From Muribaculaceae bacterium (lineage in GTDB: Bacteria; Bacteroidota; Bacteroidia; Bacteroidales; Muribaculaceae): 64,000 bases of DNA. Below the pieces are notes generated by a model. It saw only the letters and a program-made list of their open reading frames with translations, did no database searches and had not been told where the DNA came from. The position numbers and the translations under genes are program-made. The DNA is taken from the NCBI GenBank assembly GCA_017620635.1, contig JAGAUV010000022.1, forward strand, positions 34,842 through 98,841, written 5' to 3'. Shown one piece after another: positions 42,793 through 52,279 of the stretch (the first letter of the stretch is position 1; every line of letters begins with the position of its first letter).

Positions 42793-44493
42793 TCAGATAC
42801 CGTAGGCTGCGAGATCGGCGGTAGTGCAGTTGTCGATAAACTCGCAGTGGCGTGTTACTTCTGCGTCGATCATGCGTGTGTATACCTTGACTGTGTTGAC
42901 AAAGCTTTCGTTTGTCTTTGCGCTTACCAGCAGGAGGTATGCCATGATGATGTCGCCGGCCATTTCTACAAGGCGACGGGCGTTGAAGTCGAGATAAGCC
43001 TGGTCGTTGGCGTCGCTTACCTTCTTCACGGCAGCCTCATACTTGCCTGCCAGTACGGCGAGGCGCTCGGCCAGAGGCTCGAGCTCGCCGCTGAAGCCTT
43101 CGGCGGCATAGCTCTTCATCATGTCGAGATAGAGTCCGGTGGTAACGTAGCGGATAGCGGCTACAACCTGGAGCTGTGTGGTGCCTTCATAGATCGATGT
43201 GATGCGAGCGTCGCGGTAGAGGCGTTCGCAGGCGTAATCTTTCATGAAGCCCGAGCCGCCGTGGATCTGGATGCAGTCGTAGGCGTTCTGGTTGCAGTAT
43301 TCGCTGCCAAGACCTTTGGCAAGGGGAGTGAGGGCGTCGGCCAGACGGCTGTAGTGCTTCATCTCGGCGCGTTCGTCGGCTGTGAGGCTGCGTTCGCGTG
43401 CGATATCCTCGTAGATCTTGTACATGTCCACGAAGCGTGAGCATTCGTAGAGGAGGGCGCGGCTGGCGTCGAGTTTGGCCTTCATGGTGGCGAGCATCTC
43501 GCTTACGGCCGGGAACTCGATGATAGCTTTGCCGAACTGGCGGCGTTCGAGGGCGTACTGGTGTGCCTCGCGGTAGGCGAGTTCGCTGACGCCGACGCTC
43601 TGGGCGGCGATGCCGAGGCGTGCGCCGTTCATGAGTGCCATCACATATTTGATGAGGCCGAGACGGCGGTTGCCGCAAAGCTCGGCGGGAGCGTTCTTGT
43701 ACACGAGCTCGCATGTGGGCGAGCCCTTGATACCCATCTTGTTCTCGATGCGGCGTACGGTAACACCGCCGTTGCGCTTGTCGTAGATGAACATAGAGAG
43801 GCCGCGGCCGTCCTTTGTGCCTTCCTCACTACGGGCGAGGACGAGGTGTATGTCGCTGTCGCCGTTGGTAATGAAGCGTTTTACACCGTTGAGCACCCAT
43901 GTGCCGTCTTCCTTCTGTGTGGCCTTGAGCATCACGCTCTGGAGGTCGGAACCGGCGTCGGGCTCGGTAAGGTCCATCGACATGGTCTCGCCTTCGCATA
44001 CACGGGGTATGTACTTCTGGCGCTGCTCTTCGTTGCCGAACTCATAGAGTGTTTCGGCGCAGTCCTGCAGGCCCCAGAGGTTCTCGAAGCCGGTGTCGGC
44101 GCGGCTTACGATCTCGGCTGCCATGATGTAGGGTGTGATGGGGAAGTTCAGGCCGCCGAAACGACGGGGCATGGCCATACCCATCAGGCCGGCCTTGCGG
44201 CATACGTCGAGGTTCTCGACAGTAGCGTCGGCATAGTGTGCGCGGCCGTCGGAGCACGATGCGCCCTGATGGTCTACAGCCTCTGCGTTGCCGGCGATGG
44301 TGTTGCCGCAGATGTCGCCTACGATATCGAGCACACGCTCGTAGTTGTCCATCGCGTCGTTGTAGTCGGTGGGAGCGTAGTCGTATTTTTCAGCTTCGGT
44401 AAAGTTTCTTTCGCGTAACGCTACGATCTTCTCCATCAGGGGGTGGTGGAGATGGTGCTTGAGATCGGCGTTGTCTGTATAGAAGTTAGCCAT
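42793..44493 (-). CDS. Acyl-CoA dehydrogenase family protein
   Basis: A 566-residue FAD enzyme that desaturates an acyl-CoA and passes electrons to ETF, encoded just upstream. The N-terminal helical domain, the FAD/substrate strands (SMDLTEPDAGSDLQSVMLKA, GVKRFITNGDSDIHLVLARS) and the C-terminal helices (ERRQFGKAIIEFPAVSEML, CIQIHGGSGFMKDYACERLYRDARITSIYEGTTQLQ) are intact. The Glu of IYEGT is the usual catalytic base. A C-terminal extension of about 130 residues beyond the core makes it longer than butyryl-CoA dehydrogenase (about 380), resembling the long FadE-like forms of Bacteroidota. Substrate unknown. It starts 3 bp after etfA. Confidence 0.92.
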   Translation of the reverse strand: MANFYTDNADLKHHLHHPLMEKIVALRERNFTEAEKYDYAPTDYNDAMDNYERVLDIVGDICGNTIAGNAEAVDHQGASCSDGRAHYADATVENLDVCRKAGLMGMAMPRRFGGLNFPITPYIMAAEIVSRADTGFENLWGLQDCAETLYEFGNEEQRQKYIPRVCEGETMSMDLTEPDAGSDLQSVMLKATQKEDGTWVLNGVKRFITNGDSDIHLVLARSEEGTKDGRGLSMFIYDKRNGGVTVRRIENKMGIKGSPTCELVYKNAPAELCGNRRLGLIKYVMALMNGARLGIAAQSVGVSELAYREAHQYALERRQFGKAIIEFPAVSEMLATMKAKLDASRALLYECSRFVDMYKIYEDIARERSLTADERAEMKHYSRLADALTPLAKGLGSEYCNQNAYDCIQIHGGSGFMKDYACERLYRDARITSIYEGTTQLQVVAAIRYVTTGLYLDMMKSYAAEGFSGELEPLAERLAVLAGKYEAAVKKVSDANDQAYLDFNARRLVEMAGDIIMAYLLLVSAKTNESFVNTVKVYTRMIDAEVTRHCEFIDNCTTADLAAYGI

Positions 44494-44496
44494 GGC

Positions 44497-45525
44497 TTAC
44501 TTGGAGTTTTTCTTGTAATACTTGATGAGTTTGGGCACGATCTCTTCCATGTCGCCTGTTATCACATAGTCGGCGATGGTGTTGATAGGCGCGTTGGGGT
44601 CGTTGTTGATCGATATGATTATCGAGCTCTCCTGCATGCCTGCGATGTGCTGTATCTGGCCCGAGATGCCACATGCTATGTACAGCTTGGGTCGTACTGT
44701 GACACCTGTCTGGCCGATCTGACGCTCATGCTCGATAAAGCCGGCATCGACAGCGGCGCGTGAGGCGCCTACTTCTGCGCCGAGAGTCTTGGCCAGGTCG
44801 AAGAGGAGCTGGAAATTCTCCTTGCTGCCTACGCCGTAGCCGCCGGCCACGATGATGGGAGCGTTCTTGATGTTGACTTTCGATTTCTCGATTTGACGGT
44901 CGATGATCTCTACGGCGAAGTCGGTGTCGTCGACATATTTCTTTGCGTCGAGATTCACTACCTCGCCTTTGTGGGCTGCATCGAAGATCTCTTTCTTCAT
45001 CACGCCCTCGCGCACGGTCGCCATCTGCGGACGGCACTCGGGGTTGACGATGGTGGCTACGATGTTGCCACCGAAAGCCGGACGGATCTGATAGAGGAGG
45101 TCGGTATATTCCTTGCCTGTCTTGACATCCTTGTGGTCGCCGATCTCGAGAGCCGTACAGTCGGCTGTGAGGCCGCTGTGGAGGCACGAGCTTACACGGG
45201 GACCGAGGTCACGGCCGATGCAGGTGGCGCCCATGAGGCATACCTGGGGTTTGATCTCCTTGAAGAGATTGATCAGCACGGCTGCGTGGGGATTGGAGGT
45301 GTAGGGGTAGAGGCGTTTGTCTTCTACTTTGTACACGCGGTCGGCGCCATAGGGGAAAATCTGGTCTTCGACACCGTCGAGCTTGTCGCCTATTACGAGG
45401 GCTTCGAGTTTGACGCCTAATTTGTCGGCGAGTACGCGACCTTTTGTAAGGAGCTCGAGGCTCACATCGGCTACATGGCCTTCGTCGTATTCGCAGTATA
45501 CTATAAGGTTGTTGTTATCTGCCAT
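44497..45525 (-). CDS. etfA: Electron transfer flavoprotein alpha subunit
   Basis: A 342-residue subunit that carries FAD and, with EtfB, takes electrons from acyl-CoA dehydrogenase. The C-terminal FAD domain has the signature YIACGISGQIQHIAGMQESSIIISINNDPNAPINTIADYVI, preceded by VGASRAAVDAGFIEHERQIGQTGVTV. The N-terminal half is the ETF alpha/beta fold. Start at 45525 (MADNNNLIVYCEY) is chosen because the longer frame begins on the etfB stop. Order etfB-etfA-dehydrogenase, with gaps of 26 and 3 bp. Confidence 0.96.
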   Translation of the reverse strand: MADNNNLIVYCEYDEGHVADVSLELLTKGRVLADKLGVKLEALVIGDKLDGVEDQIFPYGADRVYKVEDKRLYPYTSNPHAAVLINLFKEIKPQVCLMGATCIGRDLGPRVSSCLHSGLTADCTALEIGDHKDVKTGKEYTDLLYQIRPAFGGNIVATIVNPECRPQMATVREGVMKKEIFDAAHKGEVVNLDAKKYVDDTDFAVEIIDRQIEKSKVNIKNAPIIVAGGYGVGSKENFQLLFDLAKTLGAEVGASRAAVDAGFIEHERQIGQTGVTVRPKLYIACGISGQIQHIAGMQESSIIISINNDPNAPINTIADYVITGDMEEIVPKLIKYYKKNSK

Positions 45526-45551
45526 ATGTATGTATGATTGGTCGGGCTGCA

Positions 45552-46424
45552 TCAGCCGATGGTGTGGTTGGCAATAAGTTCCTGAATGAGCTCTTCGATC
45601 TGGCTGTCGTTGTTTTCGAGTCTTCTGCTTTCTTTTGCTGTGAAGACTACATTCTCGATAGCTTTAACCTTTGTGGGCGAACCGGCGAGACCGATCTGTT
45701 CGGGATCGGCTTCGACGTAGGCGGCGCCCCATTCGGCGATGTTGAGTTCGGGATGTGCTGCGAGGAAAGCCTTGGCGCTGTCGCTGAGACCGTTGGCTTC
45801 GCTTGCCGATGCGGCACGTTTGTATTTCATCACTCGTTTGGCGTTGCGCGGACGGCACTCTGCTGCGCTGCCGTTGACGGTAACGACGCAGGGCAGAGGT
45901 GCCTTTACGGTCTCTACACCATGCTCGAGACGGCGCTTTACGGTAATCTTGCCGTCGGCGACGTCGATAATTTCTTCTGCGTATGTAACCTGGGGCAGAC
46001 CGAGCTTCTCGGCGATCTGGGGGCCGACCTGGGCGGTGTCGCCGTCGATAGCCTGACGGCCGCCGAGGATGAGGTCATAGTTTCCGTGTTTTTTAACTGC
46101 CTGAGCCAGCGAATAAGAAGTGGCGAGGGTGTCGGCGCCGCCTAATGCGCGGTCGGTAAGAACGATACCCTTGTCGGCACCACGATACATAGCCTCACGC
46201 ACAATCTCGGCGGCACGGGGGAGACCCATGGTAAGCAAGGTCACGGTGCTGCCGGGATGAGTTTCTTTCAGTCGGAGGGCCTGCTCGAGTGCATTAAGGT
46301 CTTCGGGATTGAAGATTGCAGGCAGAGCGGCGCGGTTGATGGTGCCGTCTTCCTTCATGGCATCTTTGCCTACGTTGCGGGTGTCGGGCACCTGCTTGGC
46401 AAGCACAATGATGTTCAAACTCAT
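45552..46424 (-). CDS. etfB: Electron transfer flavoprotein beta subunit
   Basis: A 290-residue partner of EtfA. The N-terminus LNIIVLAKQVPDTRNV and the AMP/FAD-adjacent signature DLILGGRQAIDGDTAQVGPQIAEKLGLPQVTYAEEI are typical. It is longer than E. coli-type EtfB (about 250) and has the form found in anaerobes whose ETF can bifurcate electrons, but whether this pair bifurcates cannot be decided here. First gene of its operon. Confidence 0.96.
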   Translation of the reverse strand: MSLNIIVLAKQVPDTRNVGKDAMKEDGTINRAALPAIFNPEDLNALEQALRLKETHPGSTVTLLTMGLPRAAEIVREAMYRGADKGIVLTDRALGGADTLATSYSLAQAVKKHGNYDLILGGRQAIDGDTAQVGPQIAEKLGLPQVTYAEEIIDVADGKITVKRRLEHGVETVKAPLPCVVTVNGSAAECRPRNAKRVMKYKRAASASEANGLSDSAKAFLAAHPELNIAEWGAAYVEADPEQIGLAGSPTKVKAIENVVFTAKESRRLENNDSQIEELIQELIANHTIG

Positions 46425-46469
46425 AGTTATATATATTTGTGTTTTTGTAAAAATCTATTTTTCAGCCTA

Positions 46470-46477
46470 CAAAAGTA
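46470..46477 (-). promoter_or_regulatory. -7 box of the etfB operon
   Basis: Minus strand TACTTTTG, 45 bp before the etfB start. No TTTG at the standard distance; the upstream stretch is T-rich. Confidence 0.5.
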
Positions 46478-46561
46478 GTGAAAAATTGCCAAAAAAACCG
46501 ACGGAAAGGCACAAAACGCCTCGGCGACAGCGTTAAAATTTCTTATCGGGGCTTCTGCGCA

Positions 46562-47191
46562 CTATTTTCCGAAGCGTCGGCCGATATAGTCTATCACGAT
46601 ATCGGCAAGCTCGTCCATCGAAAGTTTCGACGAGTCGAGGCACAGGTCGTAGCTCGATGCCGCACCCCAGCGCTTGTCGGTGTAGAAGTTGTAGAAGTTG
46701 GCACGCAGTTTGTTTGTGCGCTCGGCGAGCGACCGGGCTTCGTCGAGTGTCTTGGTGTCGCAGCGCTCCACTATGCGCTTGGCGCATTCGTCGATAGGAG
46801 CGTGCACGAATATGTTGATCACATTGGGCACGTCGCGCAGCACATAGTCGGCGCTGCGGCCGACGATGACACATGGCTCGCCCTCGGCGAGTTCGTGCAT
46901 GAAGTCGCACTGCGCCTTGTACACCCGGTCGGAACTGCCGGCGGTGTCGCCTACCCACGACATAGGGTAGAAGCCCATAGAGAAGGGTATGATGCTTCCC
47001 ATGATCTTGGGCACACGCTCGTCGCCCTGCTCGAAATATTCGATATTGTAGCCGGCCTTTTCGGCGGCCTTGACCAGCAGCATCTTGTCGTAGAACGCTA
47101 TGCCGAGGCGGTCAGCTATCAGGCGGCCAAGGGCGCGTCCGCCGCTGCCGAAGCTGCGGCCTATGGTTATCACATATTTGGGGGGTAACAT
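46562..47191 (-). CDS. Cytidylate kinase-like family protein
   Basis: A 209-residue P-loop kinase annotated in this phylum as cytidylate kinase-like. The nucleotide loop is ITIGRSFGSGGRALGRLIADRLGIAFYDK (residues 8-36), and CVIVGRSADYVLRDVPNVINIFVHAP is the second conserved block. The lid-like part carries Arg and Lys residues (AERTNKLRANFYNFYTDKRWG). It is not the housekeeping Cmk, whose insert domain is missing; substrate unknown. A single gene, with no clear promoter box in the 136 bp upstream. Confidence 0.87.
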   Translation of the reverse strand: MLPPKYVITIGRSFGSGGRALGRLIADRLGIAFYDKMLLVKAAEKAGYNIEYFEQGDERVPKIMGSIIPFSMGFYPMSWVGDTAGSSDRVYKAQCDFMHELAEGEPCVIVGRSADYVLRDVPNVINIFVHAPIDECAKRIVERCDTKTLDEARSLAERTNKLRANFYNFYTDKRWGAASSYDLCLDSSKLSMDELADIVIDYIGRRFGK

Positions 47192-47271
47192 ATTGTTTAC
47201 AGTCGTTTTGATGTGTTGCGGCAGATCTGTCGGCGGATATTTGCTCGGATCTGACGGCCCGGATTAAAATG

Positions 47272-47311
47272 TGTATCAGAATCAAGTCTGACTTGGCTTG
47301 ATTCTGATACA
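47272..47311. terminator. Perfect hairpin at the end of the glycogen operon
   Basis: TGTATCAGAATCAAG (47272-47286) and its exact complement (47297-47311) make a 15-bp stem with a 10-nt loop, followed on the minus strand by CATTTTAAT. It ends the GH57 gene. Confidence 0.8.
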
Positions 47312-47327
47312 TATAGGCATCTGTAGT

Positions 47328-48746
47328 TTATTCTGATTTCTTGCTTGCGCGTTTTTTGGGAGCGACTTTTTTTGTTTCTGCGGTTTTGGGCGCAGTCTCT
47401 TTCTTAGCCTTGGCCTTTGCCGGCTTAGGCTCTTCGCATGCTTCCTCGCGCTTGCGGTGCTCGATGTTGTACTGCTCGATGTTCTTGCGCATCGACGACA
47501 GCTCTTTGTTCAACGCTTCGATTTCGGCGCCCTGGTTGGCGATGGTCAGCAGCAGGGGGTTGAGCTCTTCGTTGTCGACCTGCGAGGGGAACTCTTCTTC
47601 GACGCGCATGAGGAAGTCGGCAAGCACGTTCATGTAGTTGGTAAATGCCGCGAAGTTGGTCTCGTAGGGGCTGAAGGCTGCCTGGCTGCCCATATAGTAG
47701 AAGTGGTCGCAGCTCTGCAGATATTGCCAGTCGCGCTTGAGGGCTCTGTTCTGGCACTGACGCACGCGCTCTGAAGCCGAGTAGAGTTTTTCGAATGCCT
47801 CGTTCTGCAGTCTGTTGCCCAGCCATGCCGAGGTGTCGCGTGTCTCTGCGGCGCTCGATATGGGGTGCATCACGCTCAGCTCGCCTACGGGCTTGATCTT
47901 GGCGATGGCCTCGGACGGCGTGAGGAAGTCGATGCCGTGTTCGGCGGCGAATCGCGGCAGAGCCTCGAGGAACTGGAAGATGCCGGTGGTGGCAGGGTGC
48001 AGGTCGCCGAAGGTCTCCATGTTGAGGTAGATGTTGATTATCTGCTCCTCCTGCGGTGTGGATGCTATCCAGTCGACATATCTGTCGGCGGTAAGCGGAA
48101 ATTCGTTCCACGACGAGTCGCTGAAGCGGTATGCGATGTCGTCGCTCAGCTTGGAGTTGCGCAGCAGCAGGCGCAGCTTGGGCGCCGATGCGGCGGTGTA
48201 GATGTAGTTGGGCGATTTCCAGCCGAGTATGTGCTTGGCGCCTTCGGTAAGGGCGCCTTTGAATCCCATGGCAACGAGCTGGGGAGCCAGGTCGTCGTCG
48301 TAGATGAGCTCGGTGTTGCGTATCACTTTGGGAGTGACGCCGAAGCGGTTGCGCAGTATGCTGCATGTGTCGGCCACCTGCTGGGCAAAGTCCTCGGGGT
48401 CGGCGAGCGATGCCAGCGAGTAGGCGAAAGGCTGGGCGACAAACTCAACGCATCCCGTGTCGGCGAGTTTCTTGAGCACGTCGAGAAATTCGGGCACATA
48501 GTGTTCGAATTGCTCCAGTGCCACGCCCGATATCGCTATAGAGCAACGGAATCGCCCTTGGTTGGCCTCCACCATGCGCAGAAGTGTCTCGGCAGTGGGT
48601 ATGTAGCTGTTGTGAGCGATACGAGTCACGATATCGTCGTTGGTAAAATCGTCGAAATAGTAGTGGTCGCGGCCGATGTCGAAGAAACGGTAACGTTTCA
48701 GGCGGAACGGCTGATGTATCTCGAAATTAAAACAAATAGCTTTCAT
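47328..48746 (-). CDS. Glycoside hydrolase family 57 alpha-glucanase with charged C-terminal tail
   Basis: A 472-residue enzyme of the GH57 alpha-amylase type. Conserved region 1 is FNFEIHQPFRLK (residues 5-16). The nucleophile candidate Glu is in VIRNTELIYDDDL and another conserved acid stretch is NMETFGDLHPATTG. After the catalytic part a coiled coil (about 385-425) leads to a low-complexity tail of about 45 residues rich in K, A, E and P (AKAKAKKETAPKTAETKK). Start at 48746 (MKAICFNFEIHQPF) fits the family. Third gene of the debranching-synthase-GH57 operon; it probably acts on intracellular glycogen or maltodextrin. Confidence 0.92.
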   Translation of the reverse strand: MKAICFNFEIHQPFRLKRYRFFDIGRDHYYFDDFTNDDIVTRIAHNSYIPTAETLLRMVEANQGRFRCSIAISGVALEQFEHYVPEFLDVLKKLADTGCVEFVAQPFAYSLASLADPEDFAQQVADTCSILRNRFGVTPKVIRNTELIYDDDLAPQLVAMGFKGALTEGAKHILGWKSPNYIYTAASAPKLRLLLRNSKLSDDIAYRFSDSSWNEFPLTADRYVDWIASTPQEEQIINIYLNMETFGDLHPATTGIFQFLEALPRFAAEHGIDFLTPSEAIAKIKPVGELSVMHPISSAAETRDTSAWLGNRLQNEAFEKLYSASERVRQCQNRALKRDWQYLQSCDHFYYMGSQAAFSPYETNFAAFTNYMNVLADFLMRVEEEFPSQVDNEELNPLLLTIANQGAEIEALNKELSSMRKNIEQYNIEHRKREEACEEPKPAKAKAKKETAPKTAETKKVAPKKRASKKSE

Positions 48747-48778
48747 TGGTTGATATTGTTTGAAGAGGCCGTCTTGCA

Positions 48779-50041
48779 TCAGCGACCCAGTACTTTATTA
48801 TAAATGTCGATAACCTTTTTGCCTGCCTTGTCCCATGTTATCTGAGCCACTTCGGCAAGGCCGTCCTCGCGCATCTGGCGGTAGAGGGCCGGGTAAGAGA
48901 TGATGGCGTGTATGGCGTCGGCCATGGCGTCGATGTCCCAGTAGTCGGTCTTTATTACGTTGTCGAGGATTTCGGCGCAGCCGCTCTGTTTCGATATTAT
49001 GGAGGGCACTCCCATCTGCATGGCCTCGAGGGGCGATATGCCGAAGGGCTCGGATACCGAGGGCATGATGTACACGTCGCTGGCCTTCAGCATCTCATAG
49101 ACCTGACGCCCTTTCTGGAAGCCCGGGAAGTGGAATCGGTCGGCTATGCCTCGCTCGGCGGCAAGTGAGATCATCTTGTTCATCATGTCGCCTGAGCCGG
49201 CCATGACGAAACGCACGTTCTTGCAGTTGCGCAGCACCTTGGCGGCGGCTTCAACGAAGTACTCGGGGCCTTTCTGCATCGTGATGCGGCCCAGGAATGT
49301 CACTATCTTCTCTTTTGTGGCGCGCGGCATCTCGATGTCGAGCAGATCCTGACTCAGAGGCACCACGGCGTTGTGTACGGTGGTTACCTTGGCCGGGTCG
49401 ATGCCGTAGTGGTCGATGACGGTCTGCCGGGTAAGGTTGCTCACTGTTATCACATGGTCGGCATGTGTCATGCCGTCGCGTTCGATGCCGTAGACCGTGG
49501 GGTTGGGCTTTCCTCGCGAGCGGTCGTACTCGGTGGCGTGGACATGTACCACAAGAGGTTTGCCGGTCACTTGCTTGGCGTGTATGCCGGCAGGGTAGGT
49601 AAGCCAGTCGTGGCTGTGGATTATGTCGAAGTCGAGTGTGCGTGCGATCACGCCGGCGGTTATCGAGTAGTTGTTTATCTCCTCGAGGATATTGTCGGGG
49701 TATCGGCCCGAGAACTCTATACATCCCAGGTCGTTGGTGCGCATGTAGTTGAAATCGGCGTAGATATGGTCGCGGAGCTTATAGTAGAGCTCGGGGTCCA
49801 TGACCTTGCCTATGCGCGATTCCACATAGTCGCGGTTGACGTCTCTCCAGGCGACGGGCACCTGTGATGTGCCGATGATATTGGCGAAACTCTTGTCCTC
49901 GTCGCCGAAAGGCTTGGGGATGACAAAAGTTATGTCCATATCGCCACACTCCCACATGCCACGGGTAAGGCCATAGCTTGCCGTGCCGAGACCTCCTAAG
50001 ATGTGAGGGGGAAACTCCCAACCGAACATTAATGCTTTCAT
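48779..50041 (-). CDS. Glycogen synthase-like glycosyltransferase
   Basis: A 420-residue GT-B glycosyltransferase. The opening MFGWEFPPHILGGLGTASYGLTRGM has the KxGGL-like substrate loop of glycogen/starch synthases in the form GGLG. VVHVHATEYDRSRGKPNPTVYGIERDGMTHADHVITVSN and the C-terminal sugar-nucleotide site EPFGISPLEAMQMGVPSIISKQSGCAEIL are clear. It probably elongates glycogen from a nucleotide-glucose donor. Second gene of the operon, 27 bp after the debranching gene, and followed 32 bp later by GH57. Confidence 0.9.
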   Translation of the reverse strand: MKALMFGWEFPPHILGGLGTASYGLTRGMWECGDMDITFVIPKPFGDEDKSFANIIGTSQVPVAWRDVNRDYVESRIGKVMDPELYYKLRDHIYADFNYMRTNDLGCIEFSGRYPDNILEEINNYSITAGVIARTLDFDIIHSHDWLTYPAGIHAKQVTGKPLVVHVHATEYDRSRGKPNPTVYGIERDGMTHADHVITVSNLTRQTVIDHYGIDPAKVTTVHNAVVPLSQDLLDIEMPRATKEKIVTFLGRITMQKGPEYFVEAAAKVLRNCKNVRFVMAGSGDMMNKMISLAAERGIADRFHFPGFQKGRQVYEMLKASDVYIMPSVSEPFGISPLEAMQMGVPSIISKQSGCAEILDNVIKTDYWDIDAMADAIHAIISYPALYRQMREDGLAEVAQITWDKAGKKVIDIYNKVLGR

Positions 50042-50068
50042 AGTGATGATATTTATATAAGATTGGGA

Positions 50069-52021
50069 TTAATTATTCTGGTCGAAGCGCTTGAGTGTGC
50101 GGTAGGCTCGCAGTACTTCCGCCACGTTTGTGGCATGGCTCACGGCGCCGCGTCCGGTGTAGGGGGGATTGCCGTCGTAGAGCTGGCTCAGCGAGGCTAT
50201 GCAGCCTTCGGTCATCTCGTCCTCGAATCCGATGAGGAGACGGTCGAGATAGCCCACACCGCTTAAGCCGAACACGCGCAGATAGGCGTCGGCATAGAAT
50301 CCGGCAAGCCAGGGACGGGACGGGCCGTTGTGCATGGCAAATTCGCGTTCGTCGGGAGAGCCGAGGTAGTTGGGACGATAGCCGTAGCTCTTGGGCGAGA
50401 GTGTGCGCAGACCTTTGGGCGTGAGGAGCTCGCGTGTGACAACGTCGAGCACGCCCTTGCGCTGTCGGCGGTCGAGAGGCGAGTAGTCGAGGCCTATCGC
50501 GATAGCCATGTTGGGGCGTACCGACGGGTCGGCATATGTGCCGTCGACAAAGTCGTAGAGGTAGCCGCTTTCGTTGAGGAAGGTGTCGATAAACGGTTTC
50601 TTCATCAGTTCGGCGGCATCGAGCCATTTGCGGCGTTCTTTCTCGAGGCCCTCGTCGCCTTCGGCGAGCGATGCGGCAAACATGAGCGCGTTGTACCACA
50701 GGGCGTTGAACTCTACGAGCATGCCTGTGCGGCGCACTACGGGGGCGCCGTTGAGCATGGAGTTCATCCACGAGGCCGGACGCAGGTGGCCGTCGGTGCT
50801 CAGCAGGCCTGTGTCGGGGTCGACGAACAGGTTGGGGTAGCCGCCGCGAAGTATGTCGTCGACGAGCTGTGCCACCGGCTCGAAATATTTTTTACGGCAC
50901 TCTTCTGTTCCGACTGTACGGGCGTATTGCTGTATGGCCCATATCGCCCATAGTGGTATGTCGGGGAGATCTATGCCGTGGATGTGCTTCGACAGCTGGC
51001 CGGTGTCGGCGAAGCGTATCAGCGATTTGAGCGCTGTGTCGCATATCGCCTCGAAGTCGGCGCGGTGGTCGATGGCGAGGGTAAGGCCCGGCAGCGCCAT
51101 GAAGGTGTTTCGGGCGAGCACCACGCCCCAGGGGAAGCCCGAGAGTATGTAGGTGCCTTCGCCTCGGCGTATGTAGAATTGCTTGGCGCTGTTCTTGAGG
51201 CAGTTGAAGAACGACGAGCGCGGTGTGCGGCTTGCCACCTCGGCTTCGTACATCTTGTGCAGCTTGCGTGTGTCGATAGGGCTTACGCCGGCCGAGAATA
51301 TTATCGACTCGCCTTTCTTAATAGGTATTTCAAAGTATCCGGGCACCCAGAGGTCCTCGCAGTAGGGTACTCCGCGCTCCAGATCTTTCACGTACTCTAT
51401 GCCGTTGTACCAGTTGGGTTCGTCTATCCATGTGGGCTTGCGGTTGAACTGCATGTAGAGTGTGGGATAGCCGTCGTAGAGGCATGTGGCCACACCGTTG
51501 TTGACGGGCTTGATCTCGCGGTTCAGGGCGTCGTTTGCCACGCAGAGGCTGTTGACCTCGCGGAAAGCAAGGAAAGGCCTGAAGCGCAGGGTCGTCGCCG
51601 AGTGCGCCTCCTGAAGTGTGTAGCGGATCAGGATTCGGTTCTCCTGGCTGATGAAGATTTTTTCTTTGGTTAGTATCACTCCGCCTACACGATATGTCAT
51701 CCGCGGCACTTCCTCGCAGTCGAACTCGCGTATGTACTTGTGTCCGGCAGGGCTGTACACGCCGCCGTGGTAGCGGTGTATTCCAAGATTGAAAGGCGCG
51801 CCGTGCTGTATGACGGTCTCGTCGAGGCTCGACAGCAATACGTGCGGCTTGTAGTCTTTCTCCTCTATAGGTATTACCAGCAGTCCGTGTTGCTTTCGGG
51901 TGTTGCATCCCACCAGCGATGTGCAGTGATACGCCCCGGCCTGATTGGTGCGGAGCATCTCCTTGGGGAGCGACTGGTCCAGATTTATGAGCAGATTCTT
52001 ATCGAATTTAAGATAACTCAT
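50069..52021 (-). CDS. Glycogen debranching enzyme (amylo-alpha-1,6-glucosidase type)
   Basis: A 650-residue cytoplasmic enzyme that removes alpha-1,6 branches. The N-terminal beta-sandwich (about 1-250: TNQAGAYHCTSLVGCNTRKQHGLLVIP) precedes the (alpha/alpha)6 barrel with ILSGFPWGVVLARNTFMALPGLTLAI, IPLWAIWAIQQYARTVG, DPDTGLLSTDGHLRPASWMNSMLNGAPVVRRTGMLVEFNALWYNAL and HNGPSRPWLAGFYADAYL. This is the GDE family C-terminal domain. First gene of the glycogen operon and divergent from the receiver/PEP-synthase-like gene across 258 bp. Confidence 0.94.
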   Translation of the reverse strand: MSYLKFDKNLLINLDQSLPKEMLRTNQAGAYHCTSLVGCNTRKQHGLLVIPIEEKDYKPHVLLSSLDETVIQHGAPFNLGIHRYHGGVYSPAGHKYIREFDCEEVPRMTYRVGGVILTKEKIFISQENRILIRYTLQEAHSATTLRFRPFLAFREVNSLCVANDALNREIKPVNNGVATCLYDGYPTLYMQFNRKPTWIDEPNWYNGIEYVKDLERGVPYCEDLWVPGYFEIPIKKGESIIFSAGVSPIDTRKLHKMYEAEVASRTPRSSFFNCLKNSAKQFYIRRGEGTYILSGFPWGVVLARNTFMALPGLTLAIDHRADFEAICDTALKSLIRFADTGQLSKHIHGIDLPDIPLWAIWAIQQYARTVGTEECRKKYFEPVAQLVDDILRGGYPNLFVDPDTGLLSTDGHLRPASWMNSMLNGAPVVRRTGMLVEFNALWYNALMFAASLAEGDEGLEKERRKWLDAAELMKKPFIDTFLNESGYLYDFVDGTYADPSVRPNMAIAIGLDYSPLDRRQRKGVLDVVTRELLTPKGLRTLSPKSYGYRPNYLGSPDEREFAMHNGPSRPWLAGFYADAYLRVFGLSGVGYLDRLLIGFEDEMTEGCIASLSQLYDGNPPYTGRGAVSHATNVAEVLRAYRTLKRFDQNN

Positions 52022-52101
52022 TTCGGTTTTAGGATATTATTACAGTGTATTTATATTCTATGATGTCAGAGTCGGGAAATCGGTATTCTCCCAACGATGT
52101 G

Positions 52102-52132
52102 CGAATTTAAGTCAAAAAGTCAATAAAAGCAA
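52102..52132 (-). promoter_or_regulatory. Possible promoter of the glycogen operon
   Basis: Minus strand TTG (52130-52132), 20 bp, TAAATTCG (52102-52109), one mismatch in the -7 box. Leader of about 75 nt. Confidence 0.4.
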
Positions 52133-52227
52133 GGAAATATGTCCTTAAACATGTTTTTGCGTCTTGCCGGCCTCTTTGCATGTGCCGGTAAAAAGCGCGC
52201 TACTTCTACTATTAATATATGTATATA

Positions 52228-52259
52228 CTTGCGGAGTTTGAGTAAATTTGCTAAATTTG
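52228..52259 (+). promoter_or_regulatory. Promoter of the receiver/PEP-synthase-like gene
   Basis: CTTG (52228-52231), 20 bp, TAAATTTG (52252-52259). A second identical TAAATTTG (52243-52250) lies in tandem 9 bp upstream. The ATG at 52280 follows 20 bp after the box. Confidence 0.6.
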
Positions 52260-52279
52260 CTGCGTAAAAGATAAGGCAT

